Part shown: one piece after another, positions 35,736-47,279 of the stretch
Position numbering within the stretch: the first letter of the stretch is position 1
Layout: the number at the start of each line of letters is the position of its first letter
Assembly (NCBI GenBank): GCA_949825045.1
Contig: OX463815.1
Coordinates: 29,689,356-29,753,355, forward strand
Source: Argyresthia goedartella
Lineage: Eukaryota; Arthropoda; Insecta; Lepidoptera; Argyresthiidae
Direction of reading: 5' to 3'
DNA: 64,000 bases
Notes under the pieces: model-generated
Databases searched by the model: none
Told to the model about the DNA's origin: nothing
Seen by the model: the letters and a program-made list of their open reading frames with translations, nothing else
Program-made: the position numbers and the translations under genes

Positions 35736-36332
35736 GACCCGTCATCTAGTAAAGCAAATCTGCTGTTAGGTTGACTGTAAAAATAAAAAGCACCCTTAAT
35801 TGGTGACCAATTTGTAATTGTTTGGTGATACACGAAGACCAGTCTAATAACTTGATGACCAATATTATTTTTCGGAGATTTTTAAATTAAGGTTAGGTCA
35901 CCAATTTTATATTATTTAGTGATACAATTTTGATAACATATCTACTATTAGAAGCCAGCTCAATTTATTATGTAAAATAGGCATTTATTAGATAATGAAT
36001 AAGATAGTTCCTCTATAAAATCAATCATTTATTAGATCAAAAAAAGTCAATCGTGGTTATTCTGTGATTTTATCTTCAAGCAATGTTTAGCATATTCTAA
36101 GGTTGTATTCTAGTATAGTATTGTATTGTATTTATCTGTGGCTAGGATGCATTAAAGTGCATTTTCCCTAAAAAAAATCTTCATAAGTTTTCCCATTAAA
36201 AAGTTTTCCTCTCATAAATACTTCTAGTTTCTGTTTGAATCTAACTTATTATCGCCCCGCTTGAAATAACGGCATTATACCACCAAAAAACACTCAACAG
36301 AAAAATATGTATTTTCAGCGAATATACCTGTA

Positions 36333-36636
36333 AGAAGAGCTCCGTGTTCTAACGGGTTTCACGCTTGCTTCTCACACAGGAGATGCAGGTTCGATTCCTG
36401 ACCATGTACCAATGAGATAATTAATTTATCTTAAGTACATTATCGGACGTTCAGTGTTTCGGATGACACGTTAAGCTGTAGGTCCCAGCTTCTATCGCTA
36501 CGTGGTAGTGGTCGTTAAACCCCTCCATCAACCCGCACTGAGCCAGCGTGGTGGAGTAGGTCTTGATCTTACTCGTATCCGGGTCAAGGCCTGTGCCTCT
36601 CGGTGGGGACATTAACGGACTACATTATATATACCT
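36333..36636 (+). repeat. SINE, second family
   Basis: Head with a B-box GGTTCGATTCC (about 36389), then a body with GATGACACGTTAAGCTGTAG, GCACTGAGCCAGCGTGGTGG and CGGTGGGGACATTAACGG. The same body recurs at 60780-61020. The A-box is weak. Confidence 0.65.
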
Positions 36637-36639
36637 CTA

Positions 36640-37970
36640 AGCCCTCACGGCGTTTTGGTGGCACGGAATACCAACTTTGTTAATTATCATCCGATTTCCT
36701 AATGCTGTCTCTAAAAATTGTTCTTCATATCCCCATTCTAAAGTAATATACCCCAAATTTTTCTGCACTTCCAGCAACAAAATATAATATAACATATAAT
36801 ATATATATTCCAGCAACAAACAAAATAAAAATAATCAAGAGTTTACAAATGATTTCATGGTTTATATTTCTCGCAGACACGAAGCCAGTGGCGCTGATGC
36901 CAGTCCAACAGACAAGCCACCGCTGGGCTGAAGAATACTGGCAGCCAGCGCTGCCTTGGCTTGATAAAATGTTTACAAGAGGCCAATACCCGGGTCTCGT
37001 GTAAACCTAGCCGAACAGACAACAGTCATTCGGCCACTGAGCTGATTGAATAAAGAAATGGAAGGAAATGCTTCATTTCTAGTGCTCGCTTATCATCAAT
37101 AATGATTATTTGCCTTCAGATATAAGAAGTCAAACTCTTCTTTATTTATTGAGCCCACTGTCTCCGGGAAATGACAGCGGCCGATAAGCATAACTTTATT
37201 ACCGCATCAGACTGTTCATCCGATTGTGGTCTCTCCATGTCCTGTCTGATTCCTGGCTATATCCTGAACCAGCTGCTCTCGTCCCAACACCGATAGAAAT
37301 AAGTTTTTGTGTCCTATTTTCGAGTCCATTGGGGCCACATCACTGACTATACGATCTATGAATAGATTTGCCGACCACTGTTCAAGGACAGGGTCGATAG
37401 CTCGGTCTGCATTTTATTAACATGGGAACATGGGTTGCTGCGACTGCCGATACGTATGAACTTTCCTGTGCCTTGGCTCACACTTACCCATGGCTCACAA
37501 TTATATCGATTATATTGATAACTGTCACACAATACAACAAAGGGGTAGTCTTTAGTTCGTATACCACACGAGCCCGCTCAATGTGTAGGGACCCGGACAT
37601 AGCAGGGAAGTCTGACTCCTGGGCATGGCTATTTTTTTCCCCTCCAAAAAAAACAAGGAGTTTCCTGTGTCCTGCTTTATGGATGTTGACAAAATCAAGC
37701 CTCGCACCTCTTTGCGTGCGGCGGAAAACAACCCTTGTGATACTGAATAATTCTATTGCGAGACGTATTATCAACTCTCTCCAGAATGTAGTAGATACAT
37801 TACAATGTGCACTTATTTATGCTTAATGCTTGAACGCTCCTTTCATATGAAATCTTACTCGCTATACTTCTGTGACAAATACTTGTTACACTCATTTACT
37901 TCACATCTACAAGACTTGTGTAATATTTACAACGGAACATATAAAATGGTTATCTACGTTTTTATTGTTG
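36640..37970. other. Intron DNA without recognised features
   Basis: A 134-codon plus frame (37422-37826) overlaps a 96-codon minus frame (37484-37774). Neither shows a known domain. Confidence 0.4.
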
Positions 37971-37975
37971 TCGTT

Positions 37976-38405
37976 AGGGTTCCGTAACTCAAAAGTTAAA
38001 ACAGCGATCAAGTACGAGTCGGACCCGCGCACGAAGAGTTCCGAACCACCGTACAATGGTAGGGATGGTGTGGGTGAGTGTGTTTGATCAATAAAATGCA
38101 AAAATAACCATTCCCCCCTTATCTCCGAAACTACAGTCTAAAATTATGAAAAAAATACTTCTGTATTTTCTAGAACTTAAGCCAAAGATTGCAGGAAAAC
38201 CTACCCGGAATTGTCAAGGTTTTTTATTATCTGTAAACCACATACAAACTTATAAATGCACCTGGTTACGTACTCGGAGTATGAAAGTAGCCTCACCAAT
38301 AACTTTGTCAACAACATTTTGCTTCAAACTATTCACTCCACACGATGTCTACCATTTTACGGTGGTACGGAACCCTTAGTGCGCGAGTCCGACTCGCACT
38401 TCCAT
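37976..38405 (+). repeat. M1 palindromic MITE with long terminal inverted repeats
   Basis: Left end GATCAAGTACGAGTCGGACC, CGCGCACGAAGAGTTCCGAA and CCACCGTA. Right end ACGGTGGTACGGAACCCTTA, GTGCGCGAGTCCGACTCGCA and CTT. The two pair over roughly 50-60 bases, the clearest view of the M1 palindrome. The centre shares ACCTGGTTACGTACTCGGAG with other copies. No coding capacity. Confidence 0.8.
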
Positions 38406-39479
38406 TTTTTTAATGCAAATATAGAATAATATGAACTAAGCGAATTGTATACTGCAATATTGATATTTTATCATAACAGTTATTATACTTTATTTGTGAT
38501 ATGATAAGCCTAATTATTATACGCAAAATTTACTATTCAATAAATCGGCTGTGCCTCTGCTACCCCTAATAGCATGAAGCTTCGTCGTATCCCCGTTTAA
38601 CCCCTCATGTGGTACAGGCATGGATAATTATTCATTAATTTTGGACTATAATACCAAGCCTTAAGGTTGAAAACATGGCGGCCTCAGTCACATAAAGGAT
38701 AAAATATCCCCATTACATTGAATAATGGGTTCTCTTATAATTGACAGCATTCCAAGATTCCAAAACCCGTGGATGTAATGAACCTACTCTAACAATAGCA
38801 TTCATACGTTATTTATTTATGATACGCGAGCCAATAAATGCTTGAATAAAAGTCAGCGTTCCACTAGGCAAGCCAGTACCGTGGGCAAAACCCAAAACTA
38901 AACTAGGTCTCCTACACTGTAAACTGGGCTATGCCGTTGGAAAGTTGCCAGAAGGAAGCGAATGGAACTCCTGGAAGTGTATGACGCACAATGTTGCGGG
39001 AAAGGAAACTCCGTCAGGTAAAATTAAAAGTGAAATTCAAGTTAAGTTTTTGGGATATGGCTTCTATGGTGTGTCACGTGACATGCACCATAGGAAATCG
39101 CGTGGTATAGTAAAAAGTGAAATTCGTCGCTTTCAGTTTTCTGTGCCAGCTAATTTTAAACGGAGGTTTAAAGCTTACTTACCTACTACATATTTTTCGC
39201 ACAAAAACAGAAGATACAGTCAGATAGATCAAAATGTAAGTTCGTGTACAAATGCGAGCTTATCTCTCTTCCAACGAACCTAAGATGGACAGGATGCATT
39301 AAAGAACACGTAGACCTATGCACACAACGTTAATGCGTTATAATTAAAATAATAAACTACTTACTTACCTATATGTTATAAATACATAATATACATATAG
39401 ATAAAATTATACTACAAAAATTATACCACAAAATATACATAAATACATTATTCTAAATTCTAAATATATTATTATACCT
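38406..39479. other. Intron DNA without recognised features
   Basis: A 112-codon plus frame (38945-39283) contains two similar lysine/serine-rich segments (IKSEIQ and VKSEIRR) but no domain I recognise. Confidence 0.4.
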
Positions 39480-39840
39480 TCATAAATTTAATAAGGAGGA
39501 GTAAGAAAGTGTTCTTTGAAGCGACTTTTAAAAATATTTTGTGACGGGCTGTATCTGATGGCGCTAGGAAGTTTGTTCCAGAGCCTGATAGCTCGTAGTC
39601 TGAACCCATGTTCACATGCGGCTGTGTTGTGCTGCGGAGTTATAAGCAGTGACCGAGTCTGAGATCTCCGAGGCCTTACCGAAGACAGAAATTCAAAACA
39701 ATCTCGTAAGAAGCCAGGGCAGCGAGGATTTAATAAGATATTGATGAGGCAGATGAGGATGTGAGAATCCCGACGAAGACGTATAGGGAGACAAATCAAC
39801 TCCTTGCGTCACTCCGAGACGTGGTCTTACTTCATCTTAT
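39480..39840 (-). pseudogene. LINE ORF2 C-terminal fragment, minus strand
   Basis: The minus strand reads ELICLPIRLRRDSHILICLI, NILLNPRCPGFLRDCFEFLS, a basic stretch, CEHGFRLRAIRLWNKLPSAI and SRFKEHFLTPPY before the stop at 39488. The L-P-I-R-L-R-R-x-S-H-x-L and R-L-W-N-x-L-P blocks are standard in the C-terminal third of many LINE ORF2 proteins. About 110 intact codons survive. A related fragment lies at 44821-45370. Confidence 0.7.
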
Positions 39841-41347
39841 TCTTCTTCTTCGTTGTAAATAACTCACATCGGAAAAAGTTATCGATTGGTATTAACGTTG
39901 TAGAGAGATTGTAGAGTAGAGACTGACACTATGTGCACCTGTGTGACATTAGGAATTATCCCAAAGCCCGATGTGCATGTGCATTCTTAATCTCCGGGTG
40001 CTTTAGTGTAATTACAGGCTGTTGGATTGCTTCAAATGTAAATAAATGAAATGGATAGGAAGCCCAGAATTTTTCTACAAGATTGAAATGGAATGAACGT
40101 TCGTGCCAAGTCCACGCCCGCGCAATCTTTTATGAGTCTTCCTTAGGTTTCGATGCGGCCTTGTAGTCTGGGTAGAGGAGTCGACACCAAAATTATAAAT
40201 TTTACTTTAATTGATAAAAGGGATGATACGAAACCTCTCCAGCAAAACCTTGGAGGTTTAGCTGCAGAGGTTTCGTAACGCATAAATTCCTGATTTCAGG
40301 CGGCAGTATCCTGTGCACACGAACTTTCGACAGATGGACAAAGTAAGCGAAAACAGGTTATTGGTAAAGATAGAGGGGGAAAACAAGGTGGCAGAAGGAG
40401 GAAGTTGTGGCTCAGTAACAGAGAATGGACGGGAATAACTAGCGGGGTCTGGTGAGCAGACCGCCAACCTCCAATAGAGAGAGGCACGACATGAAGATAA
40501 ATTATTATTTTCAATGCAATCGCTCGAAAAAGGCGTTTTATAAGCAACCAAATCGTGCGGAATTTACACTTTATCGCAATAGTAAACTTTTCTTTAGATT
40601 TAAAAGTTAACTCAGCCCGACGCATAGTTTTTATTAATTGAGTAATGTTCTACAAATTATTATCATTAGTAAAACTAATACTTCATTAACCCTTCCATTG
40701 CAGAACTTTAAAATGAGGCATCGCTATTTTGAACCTTATGCCATCATGGTAATAAAATTCACTCTTACGGGTTTTCATCCGGAGCCCGGACGGGCACGCT
40801 TGATGGGCAAACTCGTTATTATTACTTTAGATTTAGATTTTGGTCAATAAATTAATTTTGAATATGTTTGGCTGAACGTAAATTTTGCTAGTGCATTTTT
40901 GCGATACGACGTGGCAGCTTAGCACATGCGCAGTAGTAGAGTCCCCGCGACGTGTCGCAGGACATGAGTGTTGGCGCGGACAATAAATATGTTGGGCGCG
41001 AACGTATTTAAAATAGGCCCGCTATTTTACTAATTTCTTGTTCACTCAGAATAAAAATGCCACTCGACGGAAATCACCCACTTTCCGCACTAGTAGCATA
41101 AATAGCGATTATCGGGGATCATACTGAACTAATTTCTTACACAAGAAACCAGGGTGCGATTATACCAACTCTTCCTCTGCGGCCCAGCAGGGGGGAGGGG
41201 GGAAGAGGACGGCAGCAAAAAAGTAGGCTTGTCCAGCCTTGTAGGGGACGCACATAAACAACTGCCGGTTACACGAGCTCCATGCATGTATTCTCACCCG
41301 TTTGCTTCCCCGCGTTTGCCTCAGTGACATAAACCATAAACATTTAT
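39841..41347. other. Intron DNA next to exon 2, no recognised gene
   Basis: CCAACCTCCAATAGAGAG at 40468 resembles CCAACCTCCAATCGAGGG at 2142, a minor shared repeat. A G-rich run lies near 41185-41210. Confidence 0.4.
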
Positions 41348-41425
41348 GTAGATTGCTTCTGGCCCCACACTAGGATACCCTAAGTGGAACCAGAAACAGC
41401 GACGTCACACACACATAAACATCCG
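41348..41425 (-). repeat. SINE body fragment, minus strand
   Basis: GCTTCTGGCCCCACACTAGG and GGAACCAGAAACAGCGACGT are the reverse complement, with small changes, of the SINE body at 6485-6545. Confidence 0.55.
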
Positions 41426-41517
41426 ACCTGTGGATTATTTGTCTTCCTGCCCGGGACCCGGAACATGAAGTTGGAATGCGGTTGGGTGGAGGTGGTGTAT
41501 GTCGCGGCCTTGCTTAC

Positions 41518-41648
41518 CTCAGCTGCGCCTGGTAGAAGTGGTGCGGCAGCGCGGTGAGCACGCCGGCTCCGTCGCCCGTGTCGTTGTCGCATGCGCACGC
41601 GCCGCGGTGCTCCATGCGCGTCGCCAGCGTCTCCGCATCGCGCACAAT
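41518..41648 (-). CDS. Glutamate synthase (GOGAT), exon 2
   Basis: The exon follows the first exon in phase 0 and encodes 43 codons plus two bases. It starts IVRDAETLAT and contains RMEHRGACACDNDTGDGAG, a hallmark of the GOGAT amidotransferase domain, then VLTALPHHFYQAQL. The acceptor is GCGCACAG before ATT and the donor is GTAAGC after CTGAG, leaving phase 2. Two leftover bases (AG) plus the first base of the exon at 1383-1552 give an Arg codon, so the next exon in this window continues the protein exactly. The exon is GC-rich compared with its surroundings, as expected for a conserved coding exon in AT-rich DNA. It is separated from the next exon by about 40 kb of transposon-filled intron. 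Confidence 0.92.
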
Positions 41649-42554
41649 CTGTGCGCGCACACACGGGTTAGTGTGAAGAAAAGGGTGTGCAAAGGTTTTT
41701 GTACATATCATAAGATAGACCATATCATAAAATGGCCAACCATGTTTGAATTAGAACTTTCATTGAACGAAGAAATATTTTAGGTGGAGACTAAAAGGGG
41801 CGAGCGCAGCGAAGACCCCGAATAGTCTTCGTGTTAGTTCGACATGTATATCACAAAAAACATTAGGTAGTACTGAATAAAAATGCTTTGAAAAGCCATG
41901 TTTTATCAAATTCAACCCTTTCTGACGATTTCATAAAATATATCATTACTCGAATCGTCCAGTGAAATTGCATGAATCGCCGCAAAGTTTAACGCTACTT
42001 AACTAAATCCATAGAAAATGAGAAAATTGTATAAAACGGATGCACCTATACAGGTCGGTTAACTAAAGCTGGCACGTTCAATAGATTTACACGTTGCGCT
42101 TGTGTAGTGTCTGTGAATAAGCGCGCGGCGTGACGTTGCACTGCATGGACTTACTGTCTTTATCGCGCTCGGTCAAAGTTATGAGTATGAAGGAGACAAT
42201 TATTGTTTTGCTTTTGCCTCTGCTTATAAATATGGAGTGTTATTTTTTGCATTCGTATCACTTGTCAATCGACGCTCGTTATTTTAAATGTTTACCAATA
42301 GGTATTCCAGGGTATTCATTTTTAAACATACTGCATAGTGAAATTGCATTGGTGTGAGTACTGTGAATGTGCCAGCTTTAGTTAACTGACCTGTACCATT
42401 CCGTGTGGAGGCAGCCTCACAACAACTCAACACTAAAAAAAACATTTAAAACCATTTAACCTTTGACTGGTGACATGATTTTTGTGCAACGAAACTGGTG
42501 ACGAGGGTTCCGAAAATGATAGTTATATGTCTGAAATAATTGAGGTTTACTCAC
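41649..42554 (-). other. GOGAT intron 1 (906 bp)
   Basis: Canonical GT donor after 42555 and AG acceptor before 41648, phase 0. It contains a 343-bp MITE (42051-42393), and near 41795-41870 a short hairpin-like stretch with GCGAGCGCAGCG that resembles one near 3890-3920. Confidence 0.85.
42051..42393. mobile_element. Tc1/mariner-like MITE in GOGAT intron 1
   Basis: Inverted ends match over about 32 bases with two differences; the left end starts CAGGTCGGTTAACTAAAGCT and the right end, reverse complemented, CAGGTCAGTTAACTAAAGCT. Both ends are flanked by TA (42049-42050 and 42394-42395), the target duplication of Tc1/mariner elements. The interior has no transposase, so this is a non-autonomous copy. 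Family assignment rests on the TA only. Confidence 0.72.
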
Positions 42555-42664
42555 TTTATGACTACGCTTGCCATCTATAGCAACTACGAAGCCGACTCCG
42601 CATGCCTCATGCTCATTCTGAGGGTCGTACAAGCCTTGCTTGACCGGCCCTTCCCACTCCATAC
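42555..42664 (-). CDS. Glutamate synthase (GOGAT), N-terminal exon with catalytic Cys
   Basis: This exon encodes the amino end of glutamate synthase, which makes two glutamates from glutamine and 2-oxoglutarate using NAD(P)H. Reading from the ATG at 42662 gives 36 codons. They include KQGLYDPQNEHEACGVGF and VVAIDGKRSHK, the signature start of the class-II glutamine amidotransferase domain. The Cys of EACGVGF (residue 21 from this ATG) is the expected nucleophile, exposed in the family after removal of a short propeptide. A splice acceptor (CACCAG, then GTATGG) precedes the ATG and a donor GTGAGT follows the AAA codon, so the intron is phase 0. The acceptor means an upstream exon exists, perhaps only 5' UTR; I could not find it. 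The ATG is an assumption and an earlier start is possible. Confidence 0.85.
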
Positions 42665-42924
42665 CTGGTGATATCAAACAAACAAATTTACTACAACAAA
42701 CATTATGATTTCCGATAATGGGTAGACAAGCTGCAGAAACACAATAGGCCCAATGAATCAAGAAAAGTATAACCTGACATTGGATGGAAATGCATAATTT
42801 TTGAGGTTCCCTCATATCAATAAGAATTGTAATCAGTATAACGGAAACATAAATAATGAAATTTTTTTTTTCAAATAATAGAAGTAGATAGTAGGGTACA
42901 ATTTTCGTTTAAATAGGATAAACA

Positions 42925-43070
42925 AATGAATGAATGAATGAATGAATACTTTATTGCACAAAACAAACATACAGAGATATACAAAGAAAGATATATGTAC
43001 AAGAGGCGCGCTTATCTCTATAAAAGAGATTTCTACCAGCAAACCCAGATAGGAAAGGAAAGTGGATTGT
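42925..43070 (-). repeat. LINE 3' end, minus strand
   Basis: (GAAT)n then ACTTTATTGCACA is the reverse of a LINE end TGTGCAATAAAGT followed by an (ATTC)n tail. AAGAGATTTCTACCAGCAAA and CCAGATAGGAAAGG match the 3' UTR seen at 44165-44205. Confidence 0.6.
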
Positions 43071-43604
43071 GAGAGTAAAACCTATTTGCACAACAAAATA
43101 ATTCATACACAATAATAATATAAGTAGGTACATATACCTAATACTACTACTACACCTAATTTATATAATATTATATACATACATACATATCATACATATA
43201 CAAATTATATATACATACTATGGAAAAGAGAGGTAATGATCTTTCAAGCGAATCTTAAAAACTTTAAGTGACGGACAAATAATTTAAAACAAATCTTTTG
43301 GTGGATTGCCCTTCACCTAATTTTTTGGTAAACATTTGATCAGTATATGATATCAGCAGTGGTCGGAATACCTTGGAGCGCAATAATGGCAAAAGTATGG
43401 ACATGTTTTTTTAGAGGTACTTAATTTCCGTAACTTAAGTAATAAAATATTGGAACTTCAGAATTTTCACAAATAAATCCTTTAAATAATAGTCTAAATC
43501 GTAGTTTGTTTTTCGATTTTCATAAAAATTCATCCACATTACATACTCTAAATTTGCTAGTGGTGTACAAATGTGTTGATAATTTTGAATGATGATGCCT
43601 CCTT

Positions 43605-44078
43605 GGACCTCTCTGTTACGCAACCTCCTTACAAGTCAACAAATTACATGCCAAATTGATCAATAATGTTTTTAATATTTAATAACAATGTACAAAAAAA
43701 ACTGTTGTTTTGATTTTATATTTTTAACTTCTAAAGCCAATACCTAATTAACAAAAAAATACAATACCTACAACTGTGTTTAATTTAAAAGTAAGATCAT
43801 CTAATCTAAAGAGTAATCAAAAATATGTCTTAACCCCTATTTATGGACCTCTCTGTTACGCAACCTCCTTACAAGCCAACAAATTACATGCCAAATTGAT
43901 CAATAATGTTTTTAATATTTAATAACAATGTACAAAAAAAACTGTTGTTTTGATTTTATATTTTTAACTTCTAAAGCCTAATTAACAAAAAAATACAATA
44001 CCTACAACTGTGTTTAATTTAAAAGTAAGATCATCTAATCTAAAGAGTAATCAAAAATATGTCTTAACCCCTATTTAC
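43605..44078. repeat. 240-bp tandem duplication
   Basis: GGACCTCTCTGTTACGCAAC begins at 43605 and again at 43845. The two units are almost identical apart from a 6-base deletion (CAATAC) in the second and one C/T change. The sequence is AT-rich and non-coding. Confidence 0.92.
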
Positions 44079-44084
44079 CTGTAA

Positions 44085-44225
44085 ACATATATTCAATATA
44101 CTTTATTGCACAGTAAATAATGAGTTAAAAACACATGAACACTTATGTGCAAAGGCAAACTAAAAAGAGATTTCTTCCAGCAAACCTAGACAGGAAAGGA
44201 AAATATATTGCTAGAAGGGCAGTCT
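44085..44225 (-). repeat. LINE 3'-UTR fragment, minus strand
   Basis: ATATACTTTATTGCACAGTA and AAGAGATTTCTTCCAGCAAA, then CCTAGACAGGAAAGGAAA. Same family as 42925-43070. Confidence 0.55.
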
Positions 44226-44273
44226 AGTGCACAATAATTTAAATAACTACCTACTAAAGTATAATAGTAGTTT

Positions 44274-44756
44274 ATGTGACTGCTGTATAATGGAGGGCTC
44301 TCGAGTGATATTATTATGAAACTCGCCTTCGGCTCGTTTCATAGACCCACTCTCGAGTTTTAATGCCTAATTATGTACAGTTACATACACTAGTTTATCT
44401 AGACACATATCATAAGCTCTCTTTGATGTGTTCAGGAACCGCGTGTTTGACCGGCATTGTGGCTCTGCAATTGTTGAGCTTGTTCTGTTGTATCAATTTC
44501 ACGCAGGCGGGCGTCGGCGTTCGAAATTTGAATGTCAGTACCAACTTCACAGACAAACTAGGGACGGCACGCAGGGGGGCGTCGGCGTTCGAAATTTGAA
44601 TGTCATTAAATGTAGAAAAACTACACATAATGACCATAATGTGTAGTTTTCCAGATACGAAACGAGTTTTTACCAAATAGTTTAACATAATGCTGATCGT
44701 AACGTGCGGTTTTTGAACGCAGTAAAGAGGGTTTATGATATGTGTGTAGATAAAAT
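44274..44756 (+). repeat. Family A palindromic repeat, copy 3 (loop inverted)
   Basis: Same start and end as copies 1 and 2. The segment between the CTCGAG sites at 44300 and 44352 is the reverse complement of the one in copy 2 (here GAAACTCGCCTTCGGCTCGT), while the flanks keep their orientation. It also carries the internal direct duplication of copy 2. Confidence 0.8.
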
Positions 44757-44820
44757 ATAATATACGTATAATAAAAGTAAAATAATACATTATGATGATT
44801 CATATATATTAACATAATGC

Positions 44821-45370
44821 TTAAATACTTAAACGCAATATGGAAGAGAAAGGAGATGCAGGTTTTATATTTTCTTGAAATGAAAATGGATGGGCTATCC
44901 CTAATAGCTCAGGGAAGTGCATTCCACAGTTGAATTGCCCTGAACCTGAATAAATGCTGGTAAGCAACAGTGTTGTCCTGAGGATTTGAGACAAGAGACA
45001 CCATGTGGGATCTGCTATTCCTGTCCTTGGAGAAAAGGAACTTGAAACATTCACGGAGATAGGTGGGGTAGCGCGGATTTCTCAAGATGTACAAGAGAAT
45101 GTGCATATGACAGCAATGACGAAAGGAAGACAACCTAGCTCCTTGGGATACTGGGTGACATGGTCATACCTGCGCAGCCCGAAGACAAACCCAATCCCGA
45201 GATTCTGAAGTTGTTCAAGTCTATTCAGTTGTTCTTCGTTCATTCGCACTGTCCAGCAAACATCCTAGTAGTTGAACATGTATAAAAGCATTATTACCTT
45301 GGCTTAAGGTTCCAGATCGCAATGTCTCATAACCAGGTTCAGGTGTTGACCGATTAACCTAATAAACTAG
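44821..45370 (-). pseudogene. LINE ORF2 C-terminal fragment, minus strand, frameshifted
   Basis: Reads NLGIGFVFGLRRYDHVTQYP and KELGCLPFVIAV, then in another frame ILRNPRYPTYLRECFKFLFS and FRFRAIQLWNALPEL. The block order and wording match 39480-39840, so these are two copies of related LINEs. Several frameshifts are present. Confidence 0.65.
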
Positions 45371-45379
45371 ACACACAGC

Positions 45380-46990
45380 ACCTTTTAAGGAACTTTTTTG
45401 ACAGACGTCACCTAGAGTACTGAAGTTATATTGTGGGCATTTGTAACATCGAATTTTCCTTAATTGTTATGTCATTATTTTTTCTTTTCCGGCAGAGAAG
45501 TTTAAAAAAATGTGTGAAAAAAGTAAAGCTCCCATATTTAATGAAGTTCCGGAAATTGAGTACCTCTAAGCAGTCATGTCCATACTGTTACTTTCGTTGC
45601 CCTCCAAGGTATTCCAACCAATGGTTGTCAGTTCAATAACAAATAGCTGATTGGGTATAATCTTCAGATCATTATGTTTTATTAAGGAAGTATAATATGA
45701 TTGTATTAATGTCAAATAGGAACAATGATATAAGAAATTAGATATAGATCTGCCATGCTCTGGGAACATCTCTGAAATGTTTCACTTTTTTTAATAAATT
45801 CACCTACGTATAAAAGGGGATACTACCACCATCTAAGACCAGACACACAGTTCAAATAAAAATACCTACCTACCAGTGAAGTACAGGTATTGCTGTTTAT
45901 GTTTAGGTTCTTCTAAATTCAACCTTGTCTTGTGTCAAAATGAGCTTACATGTACTGGGCATACTCACCAGCTGAATATGAATCTACACGGAAGATCTGA
46001 TACGCAGTTTCCTTCATCTCGACAGTCGACAGACGATCGATACAATTTTTACCCACTGACGATCCCAGGTATCTTCTCGTTTCGTGATGGTAAGCGTTAT
46101 AAAGACTCAATATACAGCAAGCAAGTTACACGTGGACACAGCCCTACGTAGAAAAATCTACAAACATATCCTGAGTAGACGACTGAGAAGGAAAATATCA
46201 TACCTCAGAGTAAGTTAAAGAGATGAAATAAACTTGGTCCGGGGTCCACACTTCCTTCTGACTTCACTAAAATAGATAATTACGAAGAAACAGCTAAAAC
46301 AACGAAAGTTTCGATTATGAAATCGCCGGCACTACGCAGTGACTTTTCTGCACTCGACTACAACGTCCGAAATTCCGCGAATAACTGAATGGAATGAATG
46401 AAAAAATATTTTTTGTCGAAAATGAATGAAAGTTATTAAATTGAATGAACGGTAAATTGTGTTAAAAAATCAACACAATGCTCTAGGTGAAACATTTTGT
46501 TCAGATTGTAACTATAATAATAAGTTTCCTGATAAAACAAACCAATGATGAATAAATACTTTGCTAACAGGGTAGCGGCCCCTGATCAAAATATTTTACT
46601 AGAGTTAACAGTGAAATTAAAAACTGTGGATATATCGCGAGAGAGTGATGGATGATGGATACAAAGAGAAAATAATCACTACCGGTTTTTTTTTTTAATG
46701 AGTTTCACGGCCCTGGATAAAATTCCTTTTGGGCCAAATCACTACCGGGTGGATAGATAGACTGACTGACGTGAGTGAGGTGTCTATTGCCTAACCTGTC
46801 TAGTCTACCCAATTTGAAACGCAATCACACAAAATATAACATCCGTTCACTATGCTAACACCACACTCACGCCAAAAGACAATGGCAAACGAGGATCAAA
46901 GAGCAAAGAGGTCAAAAGAGGATAAACCATATATAAATGTGATCATAAACTTTAGACTTTGACCGCACGACCTTGAACTTGGGGGGTGTA
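45380..46990. other. Upstream-of-GOGAT DNA without recognised features
   Basis: Only short frames (45433-45639, 45876-46151) without known domains. If the first GOGAT exon lies here I could not see it. Confidence 0.4.
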
Positions 46991-47279
46991 GATACCCCCC
47001 TTTTTTATTATGGACTCGCGCGTTTGCCACTAACAATTTATTTAGTTTATTTACAAAGATAAAAGTTAAGGAAATGAAACACGAAAATATTAGGATTAGA
47101 AATTTTGGTAAGGAAAAAGGATCAGGAAGATTAGGAACTAGGTACATATTTGGTTACATATATATTACAATCTATAATATTATAATACATATTGACATTG
47201 CACAAATTTAGTAAACTGTGGATAGAAGACGGAAAAGGAATATTCTAAGTGTATAAAGAATTATAGAAATCGGAGTGAT

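Larger units (their letters stand above)
1553..41517 (-). other. GOGAT intron 2 (39,965 bp), filled with transposable elements
   Basis: It is bounded by a canonical donor (GTAAGC, ending at 41517 on the minus strand) and acceptor (TTCCAG at 1553-1558). The flanking phases agree (2 and 2) and the joined peptide fits the conserved domain with no gap, so I infer no coding exon within it. The contents are the transposons and repeats listed separately between these coordinates. Confidence 0.85.

Noticed and set aside
37422..37826. 134-codon plus-strand frame
   Set aside because: No domain or codon bias recognised, and it overlaps a similar-length minus frame; likely chance.
38945..39283. 112-codon plus-strand frame
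   Set aside because: No recognisable domain; the lysine-rich repeats reflect a short duplicated AT-rich motif.
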